The notes: generated from the sequence alone by a model not told the origin. Positions 1 through 8,939 are shown, counted from the stretch's first letter. The stretch is 34,970 bases of DNA from Phaeodactylibacter sp. (GCA_024103175.1 JAGFJE010000460.1:1-34970); one strand, 5' to 3'. A program made the numbers and translations.

Positions 1-989
1 TCCGCCACCTGCTGCACGATGAGGTGCATCTTATAGGCCTCTTCGTCCTCATCGGCCAGCAGCCATCCCTTTTCGCGCAGGGCTTCCAGCCGGCCGGGCA
101 GGGCGTCGCCATATACTGTTCCCAGCATGGCTTCCAGGTCGTCGTAAGTGATGAAGGCGGGGGGCAGCAGGCAGAGGTGCCGCAGGAGAGCGGCTTCCTC
201 TTCCGGGATGTCGCTGAGGTTGAAAATGGCCAGGAAGTAGGGGAAGAGCTCTTCGATGGGATTGTAGCGGCTGTGGGCGGCGGTGACGCCCGCCGGGCGC
301 TGTACCTTAAGGCCCTGCGCCTGCAGTATATCGCGCAGCTCAGGCAGGCGGATACGCTGCTTATGGGCGGTTTTGGCGGCCAGCTCCACCGCCAGGGTGT
401 GGTAGTCCAACCGCCGGAGGATGTCCTCCAGGGCTTGCTCCTTGACGCGCCGCCGGTAGTGGCGCAGGAACAGGGCTCTCGCTTCGGCCGGGCTCAGGAA
501 ATCCAGCGGGAAGCGGCGGAACTGCGGGATCTCTTCACGGGAAGTCACCAGCACATGCCACTCGGGTGGGGTGGGGAGGAGGTGGGCAACGCGCTGCACG
601 GTTTCAGTGGCGTTGTCGAGCACCAGCAGCCCGGGAGCGGGCAGGGACTGCAGGGCGGAGAGGATGCGCCGCAGGGCTTCCTCCTCTTCCAGCTTGTCGT
701 CGAACTGCAGCTCCAGGCGTTCAATCAAGGTTTTGTTGCTGAGGAAGGCCTGCCCGGCCAGATCCGCCTGCTCGATCCAGGCGATGTGGCGGTAGTCCTC
801 GTAGTGGCGCTGTACGTAGGCCTGCGCGAGGGTTGTCTTGCCGATGCCCCCCATGCCGTTGACGACCAGCACGCGGCTGGCGCCGGAGAGGGCGCGGCGC
901 AGCCGACGGAGGTCCTCCTCCCGGCCGATGACATCCTGCTCCACGTTGATGGGCGGGATGTAGGTGAGCTTTTTGGGCGGTGTGGGCAT
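1..989 (-). CDS. NB-ARC (STAND-class) ATPase, N-terminal part; gene continues beyond the left edge
   Basis: The 329 visible codons begin at ATG (989); an in-frame TAG lies seven codons upstream, so this is the first possible ATG. The protein starts directly with an NB-ARC module and has no N-terminal effector domain. VIGRE is at residues 20-24, the P-loop GMGGIGKTT at 45-53, a Walker B-like LLVLDN at 121-126, the sensor-like HVLVTSR at 145-151, and a GLPLA-like YHTLAVELAAK farther on. STAND NTPases are signalling switches that oligomerise on ATP binding; a sensor region (often TPR or WD40) normally follows and would lie outside this window. In bacteria such proteins act in regulation or anti-phage defence; the visible part does not decide which. 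It is tandem with dnaA on the minus strand, 139 bp downstream of it. Confidence 0.85.
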   Translation of the reverse strand, partial: MPTPPKKLTYIPPINVEQDVIGREEDLRRLRRALSGASRVLVVNGMGGIGKTTLAQAYVQRHYEDYRHIAWIEQADLAGQAFLSNKTLIERLELQFDDKLEEEEALRRILSALQSLPAPGLLVLDNATETVQRVAHLLPTPPEWHVLVTSREEIPQFRRFPLDFLSPAEARALFLRHYRRRVKEQALEDILRRLDYHTLAVELAAKTAHKQRIRLPELRDILQAQGLKVQRPAGVTAAHSRYNPIEELFPYFLAIFNLSDIPEEEAALLRHLCLLPPAFITYDDLEAMLGTVYGDALPGRLEALREKGWLLADEDEEAYKMHLIVQQVA

Positions 990-1019
990 GGGCCAGAATG
1001 TATGCCGCTAAGATAAAGA

Positions 1020-1124
1020 ATAGAACACGGATTTGCGCGAATGCGGCGGGTTTGAGCGGGTTAGGGAACGAACGAGCATCCAAATCCGCGCAAATCCGCC
1101 CCACCCGCGTCATCCGCGTTCTAT
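1020..1124. repeat. Imperfect inverted repeat between dnaA and the NB-ARC gene
   Basis: The outer arms ATAGAACACGGAT (1020-1032) and ATCCGCGTTCTAT (1112-1124) are complementary with one mismatch in 13. The interior holds several copies of an ATCCGCG/AAATCCGC-type word on both strands, for example a tandem pair at 1082-1099. It fills almost all of the gap 3' of the dnaA stop codon (1129-1131). It could be a dispersed genomic repeat or a terminator-like structure; no T-tract is present. Confidence 0.5.
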
Positions 1125-1128
1125 CCTC

Positions 1129-2553
1129 TTACTGGTCGTGTAGGCTCATCTTGATCTTCTTTTCCAGCTCCGATACCGTATCCTTGAAGATGACGTCCGT
1201 CTCCATCAGGTCCTGTACGGTTTTGCAGGAGTAGATGACGGTGGAGTGGTCGCGGCCGCCGAAGTTCTCCCCGATGGCCTTGAGCGACTTGTCGGTCAGG
1301 TTTTTGGCCAGGTACATGGACAGCTGGCGGGCGATAACCACCTGGCGCTTGCGGGTCTTGCCCTGCAGTTTCTCCACGCCCAGGTCGAAGTGTTCGGCCA
1401 CCAGTTTCTGGATGTAGTCGACGGTGATCTCCTTGTTGATCTGCTTGACGAAGTTGCGGATCACGCGCTTGGCCAGCTCCATGTCGATCTCCTGCTGGTT
1501 GAGGGACGACTGGGCCACGAGGGAGACCAGCACGCCTTCCAGCTCGCGGATGTTGTTCTGGATGTTGTAGCAGATGAACTCGGTGACGTCCTGCGGGATC
1601 TCGATCCCTTCCTGGTTCATCTTGGCCTCCAGGATGGCGATGCGCGTTTCCAGGTCGGGCGCCTGCAGGTCGGCCGACAGGCCCCACTTGAAGCGGGAGA
1701 TGAGGCGTTCTTCCATGCCGTCCAGGTCTTTGGGCGGCCGGTCGGAGGTGAGGATGATCTGCTTGCCGTTCTGGTGCAGCTGGTTGAAGATGTGGAAGAA
1801 GATCTCCTGGGTCTTCTGCTTATTGGCCAGGAACTGGATGTCGTCGACGATCAGCACATCGATGAGCTGGTAGAAGTTGACGAAATCGTTAACCGCATTA
1901 TTCTTAATGGACTGGATGATCTGGTTGGTGAACTTTTCCGAAGAGACGTACAGCACCGTCTTGCCGGGGAAGCGGTTGAGCACGTCGTTGCCGATGGCGT
2001 GCGCCAGGTGGGTCTTGCCCAGGCCCACGTCGCCGAAGATGACCAGCGGGTTAAAGGAAGTGCCGCCCGGCTTTTTGGCGATGGCCATACCCGCCGAGCG
2101 CGCCAGGCGGTTGCAGTCGCCTTCTATGTAGTTGTCGAAGACATAATGGGGGTTGAGCTGGGGGTCAACCTTGATCTTTTTGATACCGGGGATGACGAAG
2201 GGGTTCTTGATCGCCTGGCTGTCGATCATACCCGGAGCGATGCCCTCGCGGGCGGGCTTGCTGTTGCCGTTGGCCTTGCCGGCGTGCCCGCCGTTGTTCT
2301 GGCTCATGAGGATCTGATACTCCAGGCGGCCGCGGTCTCCCAGTTCCCGGCGGATGGTTGTCTTCAGCAGGTTGACGTAATGCTCCTCCAGCCATTCGTA
2401 AAAGAATTTGTTAGGCACTTGAATGGTCAGTGCATTGTTATCCAGGCGGACCGGCTTGATGGGTTCAAACCAGGTCTTAAAACTTTGTTGGTTTACGTTC
2501 TTTCGAATTGCCTGAAGACAGTTATCCCAGACTGAAGCATGATCTCTTGTCAT
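1129..2553 (-). CDS. dnaA: Chromosomal replication initiator protein DnaA
   Basis: DnaA binds 9-bp DnaA boxes at oriC, oligomerises with ATP, melts the origin and loads the helicase. The 474-residue reading from ATG 2553 starts MTRDHASVW, as expected for the family; the frame extends upstream to a TTG at 2580 that is less likely as a start. Domain I lies at about residues 1-80 and a polar linker at about 85-110. The AAA+ domain has Walker A GDVGLGKTH (174-182), Walker B LIVDDIQF (234-241), a sensor I LTSDRPP and a box VII LISRFKWG. The C-terminal domain IV carries the DnaA signature GGRDHSTVIYS, which contacts the box. The AT-rich upstream gap contains DnaA boxes, which suggests autoregulation and an origin next to the gene. 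Length is normal for the family. Confidence 0.97.
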   Translation of the reverse strand: MTRDHASVWDNCLQAIRKNVNQQSFKTWFEPIKPVRLDNNALTIQVPNKFFYEWLEEHYVNLLKTTIRRELGDRGRLEYQILMSQNNGGHAGKANGNSKPAREGIAPGMIDSQAIKNPFVIPGIKKIKVDPQLNPHYVFDNYIEGDCNRLARSAGMAIAKKPGGTSFNPLVIFGDVGLGKTHLAHAIGNDVLNRFPGKTVLYVSSEKFTNQIIQSIKNNAVNDFVNFYQLIDVLIVDDIQFLANKQKTQEIFFHIFNQLHQNGKQIILTSDRPPKDLDGMEERLISRFKWGLSADLQAPDLETRIAILEAKMNQEGIEIPQDVTEFICYNIQNNIRELEGVLVSLVAQSSLNQQEIDMELAKRVIRNFVKQINKEITVDYIQKLVAEHFDLGVEKLQGKTRKRQVVIARQLSMYLAKNLTDKSLKAIGENFGGRDHSTVIYSCKTVQDLMETDVIFKDTVSELEKKIKMSLHDQ

Positions 2554-2882
2554 CGCCAGTTGTAATGCTGTAGTTAACAAATAAGTGTGTGTTGGACTTA
2601 AAAAGCCTAGAGTATCAGCAAGTTAGGTTCATAAGGCTGCGCTTGGCGGATTGTAGTGTGTTGCCCAAAAGCCGCTATTGCGCAAGTGGTTGTGTCTCGT
2701 GCCCTTCATTATAGCGGAGGAATACAAAGTTGGCAAAAAATCTCTAAACATAAAACCGATGTTGAAAAGTTTTGCCATTTTTTTGGCGGGCCTGCCGTGT
2801 AAATACCATACCCTGCCCGGCAGGCGTAACATAGAGAAAATTCAATGTACACACACGAGGGCAAAAACTTATTACCGCTGAA

Positions 2883-2891
2883 TGTGGATAA
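2883..2891 (-). promoter_or_regulatory. DnaA box (perfect TTATCCACA)
   Basis: TGTGGATAA on the plus strand is the exact complement of the consensus R-type DnaA box TTATCCACA. It lies 330 bp upstream of the dnaA start codon in the AT-rich gap. Confidence 0.7.
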
Positions 2892-2903
2892 CAATTTGCC
2901 CAT

Positions 2904-2912
2904 TGTGGATAT
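2904..2912 (-). promoter_or_regulatory. Second DnaA-box-like site (one mismatch)
   Basis: TGTGGATAT differs from the complement of the consensus box at its last base. It has the same orientation as the perfect box and starts 21 bp from it, two helical turns, so both would be presented on the same DNA face. Confidence 0.5.
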
Positions 2913-3051
2913 CTGTTTTAAACGGCTGATAGTCAAATGCATCCCCGTTCCTCAAATGAGGGCGGGGAATTATTAAAATGTTAATCTTTACTTCGGGCCG
3001 GATAAAGCCGAAAGGGAATTGCTATTTTCCATCGATTCAAAAAAAGAGAAC

Positions 3052-4443
3052 ATGCTGCGCTCAAGGACAATCCTGCTCATTATCGCCATTCTGGTCATTG
3101 GCGCCACCGCTTACTGGTATTTCCAGCCATCTGAAAAAATCCAGGAGGAGGATATCAAGGTAGAGGTTAGAAAGGGCCGTTTCGAAATAACGGTAACGGC
3201 TACCGGAGAACTGGCTGCCAAACGCAGCATCAAGATACAAGCCCCCCAGGGTATGCGGGCCGCCGGCATCTATGAGACCTCCATATCCGACCTGGTGGCC
3301 GAGGGAACCATCGTTGAAAAAGGAGCGTACGTCGCCTCTCTGGACCGCACCGAGCTGGCCGGCAAGATGGCCAATGTGCAGACGGAGGTAGAAAAGATAC
3401 AGACCCAACTGGAACAGGCGCGGATCGACACTGCCATCGAGATGCGGGGCCTGCGGGACGACCTGGCCAACCTGGAATTCGCCAAAAAGGAAAAACTGCT
3501 TCAGGTAGAACAGAGCCGTTATGAGCCCCAATCGGTGATCCGGCAGGCGGAGCTCGACCTGGAACGCACGGAGCGCGACTACAAACAGCTGCTCAAGAAG
3601 TACGAACTCAAGGAACAGCAGTCTATCGCCAAGATTCAGGAGATCGAGGCCCTGCTTCGGCAGAATACAACAAAGCTTCGGGAGTACGAATCCTTGTCCG
3701 CCGAGTTCAACATCAACGCTCCGGAATCGGGCATGGTCATCTACGCCCGCAGCTGGCGGGGAAAAAAAGAACCCGGTTCCCGGGTCAGCGCCTGGGACCC
3801 CATTGTGGCCGAACTGCCCGACCTCACCGATATGATCTCCCAGGCTTATGTCAATGAAGTAGACATCAGCAAGGTACAGGAAGGGCAGGAGGCCGCCATC
3901 AAGGTAGACGCCTTCCCCGGCCGTTCCTATTCCGGGAAGGTCACCAAAGTGGCCAATATCGGAGAGCAGCTCAGCGGATACGACGCCAAGGTGTTCGAAG
4001 TTATTATACAGCTCAATGAAACCGACTCCATTTTGCGGCCGGCCATGACGACCAGCAATGAGATCATAACCGGCATCTACGACAACATGGTGTACGTTCC
4101 CATCGAAGCGGTGCAGAGCGACAGCCTGCCCTTTGTCTACAAGGGCGACGGCAGCCAGGTGGTGCGCCAGGAAGTCATAACCGGCCTGGCCAACGCCAAT
4201 GAGGTCATTATTCTCCACGGCCTGGATGAGGGCGATGAAGTCTACCTGGCGCCGCCCAGGGAGAGCCGCTCGGCCCCCTTTGTCTATATCGATCCGGCAG
4301 TGAAAGAGGAGGTCCGGCAGCAAAAGGCGGAAGATGAAAAGAAACGCCAGGCAGAGGCTATGGAGAAACGCAGGCAGGTGGATGGCATGGAGCCGCCTAC
4401 TTCCCGGCAGCGCAACCGTGGCGGAATGATCATCGTTGAATGA
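3052..4443 (+). CDS. HlyD/MacA-type periplasmic adaptor of an efflux system
   Basis: Membrane-fusion proteins link an inner-membrane transporter to a TolC-type channel. The 463-residue product has an N-terminal membrane anchor at about residues 4-22 (LRSRTILLIIAILVIGATAY), then the lipoyl/barrel-sandwich half with VTVTATGELAAKRSI-like sequence. A long coiled-coil hairpin follows, rich in E, Q, K and L (about residues 100-215), then the second lipoyl half (NINAPESGMVIYARS) and a beta-barrel domain. The C-terminal tail is charged. I chose ATG 3052, preceded by AAAGAGAA, over an in-frame TTG at 3019, because the hydrophobic anchor then begins at the terminus. Its stop overlaps the next start (ATGA at 4440-4443), which suggests translational coupling with the permease. 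The substrate is unknown. Confidence 0.88.
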   Translation: MLRSRTILLIIAILVIGATAYWYFQPSEKIQEEDIKVEVRKGRFEITVTATGELAAKRSIKIQAPQGMRAAGIYETSISDLVAEGTIVEKGAYVASLDRTELAGKMANVQTEVEKIQTQLEQARIDTAIEMRGLRDDLANLEFAKKEKLLQVEQSRYEPQSVIRQAELDLERTERDYKQLLKKYELKEQQSIAKIQEIEALLRQNTTKLREYESLSAEFNINAPESGMVIYARSWRGKKEPGSRVSAWDPIVAELPDLTDMISQAYVNEVDISKVQEGQEAAIKVDAFPGRSYSGKVTKVANIGEQLSGYDAKVFEVIIQLNETDSILRPAMTTSNEIITGIYDNMVYVPIEAVQSDSLPFVYKGDGSQVVRQEVITGLANANEVIILHGLDEGDEVYLAPPRESRSAPFVYIDPAVKEEVRQQKAEDEKKRQAEAMEKRRQVDGMEPPTSRQRNRGGMIIVE

Positions 4444-5798
4444 GCAAACCCGTTGCCATGGATCGTTTACTTTTCAACTTCGTACTGGCGCTGGAGGGCG
4501 TCAACGCCAATAAACTTCGTTCCTTTCTCACCGCCCTGGGAATCATCTTTGGCGTTTCGGCGGTGATCGCCATGCTGGCCATTGGAAGCGGCGCCAAACA
4601 ATCCATCCTGGAACAAATGCGGCTTATCGGCACCAATAATATCGTCATCAATAGCGTGGCGCCCAGTAGCGAGGAGGGGCAGGCCCTGGGCCAGGCCTCC
4701 GACGGGCAGGAAAGCGGCCAGCAAAGCCAGGGCAAAAGGCCCTATTCGCCGGGGCTCAGCCTGGAAGACGTTTCTGCCATAGAAACAGTGTTGCCGGCCG
4801 TGAGCAGCATCAGCCCGGAAGTGGTGATCCCCCTGAGCGTGGTGCGGGGAAACCGCCTGGAGCAACTGCGGTGCGTGGGGGTAACCAATGCCTATTTTGG
4901 CCTCAATAACCTGGGCCTGTCCGCCGGCGCCTGGTTTCACGATATGCACCTGGAAAAGGGCGCCGCCGTCTGTATCATAGGCAAAGAAATACAGGCCCGG
5001 TTTTTCAGCCAGGAAAACCCCATCGGCCAGCAGGTCAAATGCGGCAACAACTGGCTGAGGGTCATCGGAGTGCTCGAACAGCGCAATGTCAGCCGCGAAA
5101 GCCTGAGCCAACTGGGAATCCGCAATTCCAACGCCGATATTTACATACCGGTAACAACGGCCATGCTCCGGTTCAAAAACCGGGGGCTGGTCAGCCAGGA
5201 CGACCTGGGCCGTGACGACTCCGATGAGAACCAGCCGCCGGAGAACTACCATCAACTGGACAGGGTAGTGGTGCAGGTTGATGACTCCAGAAAACTGAGG
5301 GCCAGCGCCGACCTGATCGCCCGGCTCCTGAAACGCCGCCACCTGGACCAGGTGGACTTCGAGGTGGAAGTGCCGGAACTCCTGCTGGAGCAGGAACAAA
5401 AGACCCAGGATACCTTCAACCTGGTGCTGGCCGTCATCGCCGGCATCTCCCTGCTGGTGGGAGGGATCGGCATCATGAACATCATGCTCGCCTCCGTCCT
5501 CGAACGCATTAAGGAGATCGGCGTGCGCCGTTCGCTGGGAGCCAACCAGCAGGACATCGTCCTGCAATTCCTCTTCGAAGCGGTCTTCATCAGCCTCATT
5601 GGCGGGCTGATCGGCATCGTCCTGGGCATTGCCGCCGCCCGCACCATTTCCGCCTATGCCGAGATCCCTACCGTCGTTTCCGCCTGGTCTATCCTGCTTT
5701 CCTTTGGCGTGGCGGCCACCATCGGGCTGGCTTTCGGCATTTTCCCCGCCCGGAAGGCGGCAAAGCAGGACCCCATAAAGGCCTTGCGGTCGGACTAA
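4440..5798 (+). CDS. ABC transporter permease, MacB/FtsX family
   Basis: This 452-residue protein has the MacB layout. The first membrane segment is near residues 27-48 (FLTALGIIFGVSAVIAMLAI), followed by the GSGAKQSI motif and a large periplasmic MacB_PCD domain of about 270 residues. Three C-terminal membrane segments follow. IKEIGVRRSLGA, just after the second segment, is the cytoplasmic loop that contacts the ATPase, and the terminus ARKAAKQDPIKALRSD is diagnostic. In MacAB-TolC systems the permease is driven by an ATP-binding subunit; that domain is absent here, and no ATPase gene exists in the operon, so it must be supplied from elsewhere. It overlaps the adaptor gene by 4 bp and is followed by the TolC-type gene after 82 bp. 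Confidence 0.9.
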   Translation: MSKPVAMDRLLFNFVLALEGVNANKLRSFLTALGIIFGVSAVIAMLAIGSGAKQSILEQMRLIGTNNIVINSVAPSSEEGQALGQASDGQESGQQSQGKRPYSPGLSLEDVSAIETVLPAVSSISPEVVIPLSVVRGNRLEQLRCVGVTNAYFGLNNLGLSAGAWFHDMHLEKGAAVCIIGKEIQARFFSQENPIGQQVKCGNNWLRVIGVLEQRNVSRESLSQLGIRNSNADIYIPVTTAMLRFKNRGLVSQDDLGRDDSDENQPPENYHQLDRVVVQVDDSRKLRASADLIARLLKRRHLDQVDFEVEVPELLLEQEQKTQDTFNLVLAVIAGISLLVGGIGIMNIMLASVLERIKEIGVRRSLGANQQDIVLQFLFEAVFISLIGGLIGIVLGIAAARTISAYAEIPTVVSAWSILLSFGVAATIGLAFGIFPARKAAKQDPIKALRSD

Positions 5799-5880
5799 AG
5801 TTCATTGTCAGATGGCCTCATGGCCAAAGGGGTTCATGGTGGCCAACGTCGCCTGTGAAACTGTGAAGCAAACCTCAATT

Positions 5881-7362
5881 ATGAAAAATATCCTATTTAT
5901 TATTTTCCTCGTTCTCTCTTTTACCTTTTCCCGGGCGCAGGTAGACACCATTCGGATCGGCCTCAAAGACGCCGTGGCCCTGGCCCAAAGCGATGCGCCC
6001 GATGTGCAGATCGCCAATACGGCCTTAAGCAACAATTACTGGCGGTACCAGGCTTTTCTGGCCAACTACCGCCCCCAGGTCAACTTCGGCTCCACGCTGC
6101 CCAACCTCAACCGCTCCATCGAGGCGATTACCCAGCCGGACGGCAGCGATGTTTTCATCAACCGTTCGCTCATGCGCAACTCCGTGAGCGTCAGCCTGGA
6201 GCAGGATATTGCCCTGACCGGAGGGTCTATATTCGCCACTACCAGCCTGCAGCGGATCGACCTGTTTGCCACCAATAACAACCCAGGGTCGGTGTCTTAC
6301 CTGAGCACCCCCTTCGCCATCGGTTTTCAGCAACCCCTCTTCGCCTTTAATGCCCTGAAATGGGAAAGGCAGATACAGCCCCTGGCATACGAGGAAGCCC
6401 AGCGGGGTTATTCCGAGGACATGGAGAATGCCGCCTACCAGGCCGCTCAGTTGTTCTTCGAAGTCCTCGTCTCCCAGCTCAACCTGGAAGCCGCCCGCCG
6501 CGATAAGATCGATGCCGACACCCTGCTGGCCATTTCCCGGGGGCGTTACGAAGTGGGGCGCATTGCCGAAACAGAACTCCTCCAGATCGAACTCAATGCT
6601 ATGAACGCCGACGCCAGCGTAGCGGAGAACCAGCTCAACCTGCAGACCAGCATCGAACGGCTGCGCAACTTTCTGGGCATCCGCCGGGCCGTATATTTTC
6701 AGCTGTTTCCTCCGGATGACCTCCCCGGTTTTTATATCAACCCCGAGCAGGCCCTCCAATATGCCCGCGCTCACCGCAGTGAAACCATCACCTTTGAGCG
6801 CCAGCTGATGGAAGCGGAGCGCGACGTGGCGGAGGCCCGCGGGAACGCCGGGCTGGAGGTCAACCTCAACGGCTACTTCGGCTTGTCCCAGACCGCTTCC
6901 CAGATCGGGGACGCCTACGTGCAGCCGCTCGACCAGGAACAGGTGCGGCTGGGATTGAACTTCCCCATCGCCGACTGGGGCAAAGCCCGGGCACAAATGG
7001 AAATTGCCCGCTCCAACCAGGAGCTGGCCCAGCTGCAGGTTGCCCAGGAAAGGGTCAACTTCGAAAGGGACATCCTCATCAAAGTGCAGCAATTCGGCCT
7101 GCTGCGCAACCAGGTGCAACTGGCCCTGCGCGCCTACGAGGTGGCCCAGAAACGCCTGGACATTACCCGGAAACGCTACCGCATCGGCAAAATACTGGTC
7201 ACCGACCTCAATATCGCCATCAGCGAGGAGGCCAATGCCCGCCGGGCCTATATCTCCGCCCTGCGCGCCTTCTGGCTGGCCTACTATGACCTGCGCCGCC
7301 TGACGCTTTATGATTTCGAGAACGACAGGCCCCTGCTCGAACGGCCGGATGTGGGAAGATGA
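5881..7362 (+). CDS. TolC-family outer-membrane efflux protein
   Basis: Outer-membrane efflux channels form a trimeric barrel with a long alpha-helical periplasmic tunnel. The 493-residue product starts at ATG 5881 with a signal peptide (MKNILFIIFLVLSFTFSRAQ) that cleaves after residue 20. The frame is open back to 5812, but that extension would bury the signal peptide. DTIRIGLKDAVALAQSDAPD is the typical first-helix motif, and two similar halves rich in A, Q, E and R follow. Features such as YEVGRIAETELLQIELN and KRYRIGKILVTDLNIAISEE are the paired helix motifs of the repeat. It completes the adaptor-permease-channel set. The stop is only 15 bp from the end of the convergent gene on the minus strand. 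Confidence 0.92.
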   Translation: MKNILFIIFLVLSFTFSRAQVDTIRIGLKDAVALAQSDAPDVQIANTALSNNYWRYQAFLANYRPQVNFGSTLPNLNRSIEAITQPDGSDVFINRSLMRNSVSVSLEQDIALTGGSIFATTSLQRIDLFATNNNPGSVSYLSTPFAIGFQQPLFAFNALKWERQIQPLAYEEAQRGYSEDMENAAYQAAQLFFEVLVSQLNLEAARRDKIDADTLLAISRGRYEVGRIAETELLQIELNAMNADASVAENQLNLQTSIERLRNFLGIRRAVYFQLFPPDDLPGFYINPEQALQYARAHRSETITFERQLMEAERDVAEARGNAGLEVNLNGYFGLSQTASQIGDAYVQPLDQEQVRLGLNFPIADWGKARAQMEIARSNQELAQLQVAQERVNFERDILIKVQQFGLLRNQVQLALRAYEVAQKRLDITRKRYRIGKILVTDLNIAISEEANARRAYISALRAFWLAYYDLRRLTLYDFENDRPLLERPDVGR

Positions 7363-7377
7363 AGGGGCGGCCCGCCT

Positions 7378-8784
7378 TTACCCCTCCACCTGGCGAAGCA
7401 GCCAGTCCCGGTTGTGAATGGCCTTCTTTTCCTGTATTTTCCGGATCAGGCTTTCATTATTCCCGGGTAAACGGCGAAGAACGGCGGACAGCAAAGAAAC
7501 GAAATTGACATAAGGCTCTTTCACTTTGGTGGAAATCGACCGGTTGCGGCGGAGGAAAACGCGGAAGGCATTGAGCAGGGATTCCAGGGTATCCCATTCG
7601 GCCTGTTCGAAGTAGATCTTCGCCAGCAATGCCTTACTACCCAGGTTGTAGTGGATGTCGCTGAACTCTACCTGCCGGAGCCGGGTGAGGGCTTCTTCAT
7701 ATTTCCCCTGGGCAAAATGCAGCTCCGCCAGGTTGTAATGCAGGGCGTCATTCTTTTCGGATTCCGGAAGGCAGGCGGCGTAATCTTTAACAAACCGCTC
7801 CACCCACTGGTACCGTTTGAGGTTTAGCCCCAGTTTTACCATGTTTTTGTAAGTCCAGGGAGACAAGGTATTGTTGTCCAGCAAAATGCTTTCCTCTATA
7901 CCTTTATTGTATAATCGAAAAAGTTCGGATGCATAGGACCGTTCCCCCTGCCGAACCTTACCAATACAGAAATTGATGGCGTAATACAAAAGTACCCGGG
8001 CTTCTTCCTGCCCCAGCCGGCTGCCGTATTGGTTGAAGAGCGCAACGTATTGATCAAAGGGCCCCGGTGCTTCACCCTCATGCGCCAGCATCCGGTACAA
8101 CTGATAATAAAGCCTTAACAGAGGCTTGTCTGTAAGGCATTGTCCTTCCAGGTACTCCTGCAAAGCAGCATCAAAGGTGAAACGATATTCTTGAGGGATC
8201 AACCCCTGGCGGTTGAGCATTTCACAAGTGTAACGCAGCTTCTGCAAAGCGAAATAGCTATCCAGCGCGTCGGACGCCTGTTGGAGAACCGGGTCGGCCC
8301 GGCGCAGCTTAAGGCTGGCAAAATAATGCTCCTCCAGGTCGTTCAGCTTATGCCTGTAATAATACTGTTCGGGTTTGAGTGGCGCTTTCTCTATTGCTTT
8401 CTCCAATGCCCGGCTGGCCTGGCGGTAGTGTTTGTCCAGTTTTAACTTCAACAGCTCCTCCGCCTTCAGGCTCTCCATCAATGCCGGTTCTTTTTCCAGC
8501 CGCTGCCAGATCAGCCAGTTCTCCGCCAGCCTGAGCAGGTGGCTCATCAGTTGATTGAGGCGCTGATACCGATAGGCAGAACCGGGAAATAAACAGGCGT
8601 AAACGGCTTCACGGCTCAGGTTTTCCTCCGTAAACCCTTCCTGCCAGGCAGAATGCAAGTATCGGAACAACGCCGTGATTTCCGGATTGGAATTGTGATA
8701 CGGGCTTTGTACAAAAGCTTCCAGGCTTTTCCATTGATAACCGTCGAGTTTAGCCAGCAGCCTGATCAGTTTGCTCTTCTTCAT
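7378..8784 (-). CDS. Conserved helical (TPR-like) protein of unknown function
   Basis: The 468-residue protein has no signal peptide or membrane segment. It is built almost entirely of predicted helices rich in L, Y, A, E and R. Segments in the second half such as LHYNLAELHFAQGKYEEALTR and ALLAKIYFEQAEWDTLESLL look like tetratricopeptide repeats. The N-terminus, MKKSKLIRLLAKLDGYQWKS followed by SPYHNSNPEI, resembles a family seen in Saprospiraceae-type genomes; I recognise no function. TPR-like scaffolds usually mediate protein contacts in the cytoplasm. It is monocistronic, convergent with the TolC-type gene and divergent from the secreted dockerin-like protein. The start MKKSK (8784) is the first ATG of the frame. 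Confidence 0.8.
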   Translation of the reverse strand: MKKSKLIRLLAKLDGYQWKSLEAFVQSPYHNSNPEITALFRYLHSAWQEGFTEENLSREAVYACLFPGSAYRYQRLNQLMSHLLRLAENWLIWQRLEKEPALMESLKAEELLKLKLDKHYRQASRALEKAIEKAPLKPEQYYYRHKLNDLEEHYFASLKLRRADPVLQQASDALDSYFALQKLRYTCEMLNRQGLIPQEYRFTFDAALQEYLEGQCLTDKPLLRLYYQLYRMLAHEGEAPGPFDQYVALFNQYGSRLGQEEARVLLYYAINFCIGKVRQGERSYASELFRLYNKGIEESILLDNNTLSPWTYKNMVKLGLNLKRYQWVERFVKDYAACLPESEKNDALHYNLAELHFAQGKYEEALTRLRQVEFSDIHYNLGSKALLAKIYFEQAEWDTLESLLNAFRVFLRRNRSISTKVKEPYVNFVSLLSAVLRRLPGNNESLIRKIQEKKAIHNRDWLLRQVEG

Positions 8785-8939
8785 AGGCGGATATTCCGGT
8801 GTTCAACACGGTAATGAAATAATTGTTTTTTATGCCCTGAATATTTTTTGTTTAGCAAAACGAATGCAAGGTGCTGTTTATCAGTTATTTGAGTTTAGTT
8901 GCGTTCGAAAGTAGCCCAAATAAACGCTCGAAAATGTTG

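Larger units (their letters stand above)
2581..3018. other. Candidate replication origin (oriC) region upstream of dnaA
   Basis: This gap of about 440 bp separates divergent dnaA and the efflux operon and has no credible gene. It is visibly richer in A+T than its surroundings, with runs near 2730-2790 and 2970-2990. It holds one perfect DnaA box (TGTGGATAA, 2883-2891) and a one-mismatch copy in the same orientation 21 bp on (TGTGGATAT, 2904-2912). Origins adjoining dnaA are common in bacteria. Only two clear boxes are visible, so the call is an inference; the region must also contain the dnaA promoter. Confidence 0.55.

Noticed and set aside
1246..2535. Open frame of 429 codons on the plus strand inside dnaA
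   Set aside because: It is the antisense of dnaA, whose protein has all family motifs. The antisense translation is low-complexity (V, D, G, L rich) without any recognisable domain.
3061..5567. Long minus-strand open frames opposite the adaptor and permease genes
   Set aside because: They are antisense shadows caused by high GC codon bias; the plus-strand proteins have clear MacA and MacB motifs.
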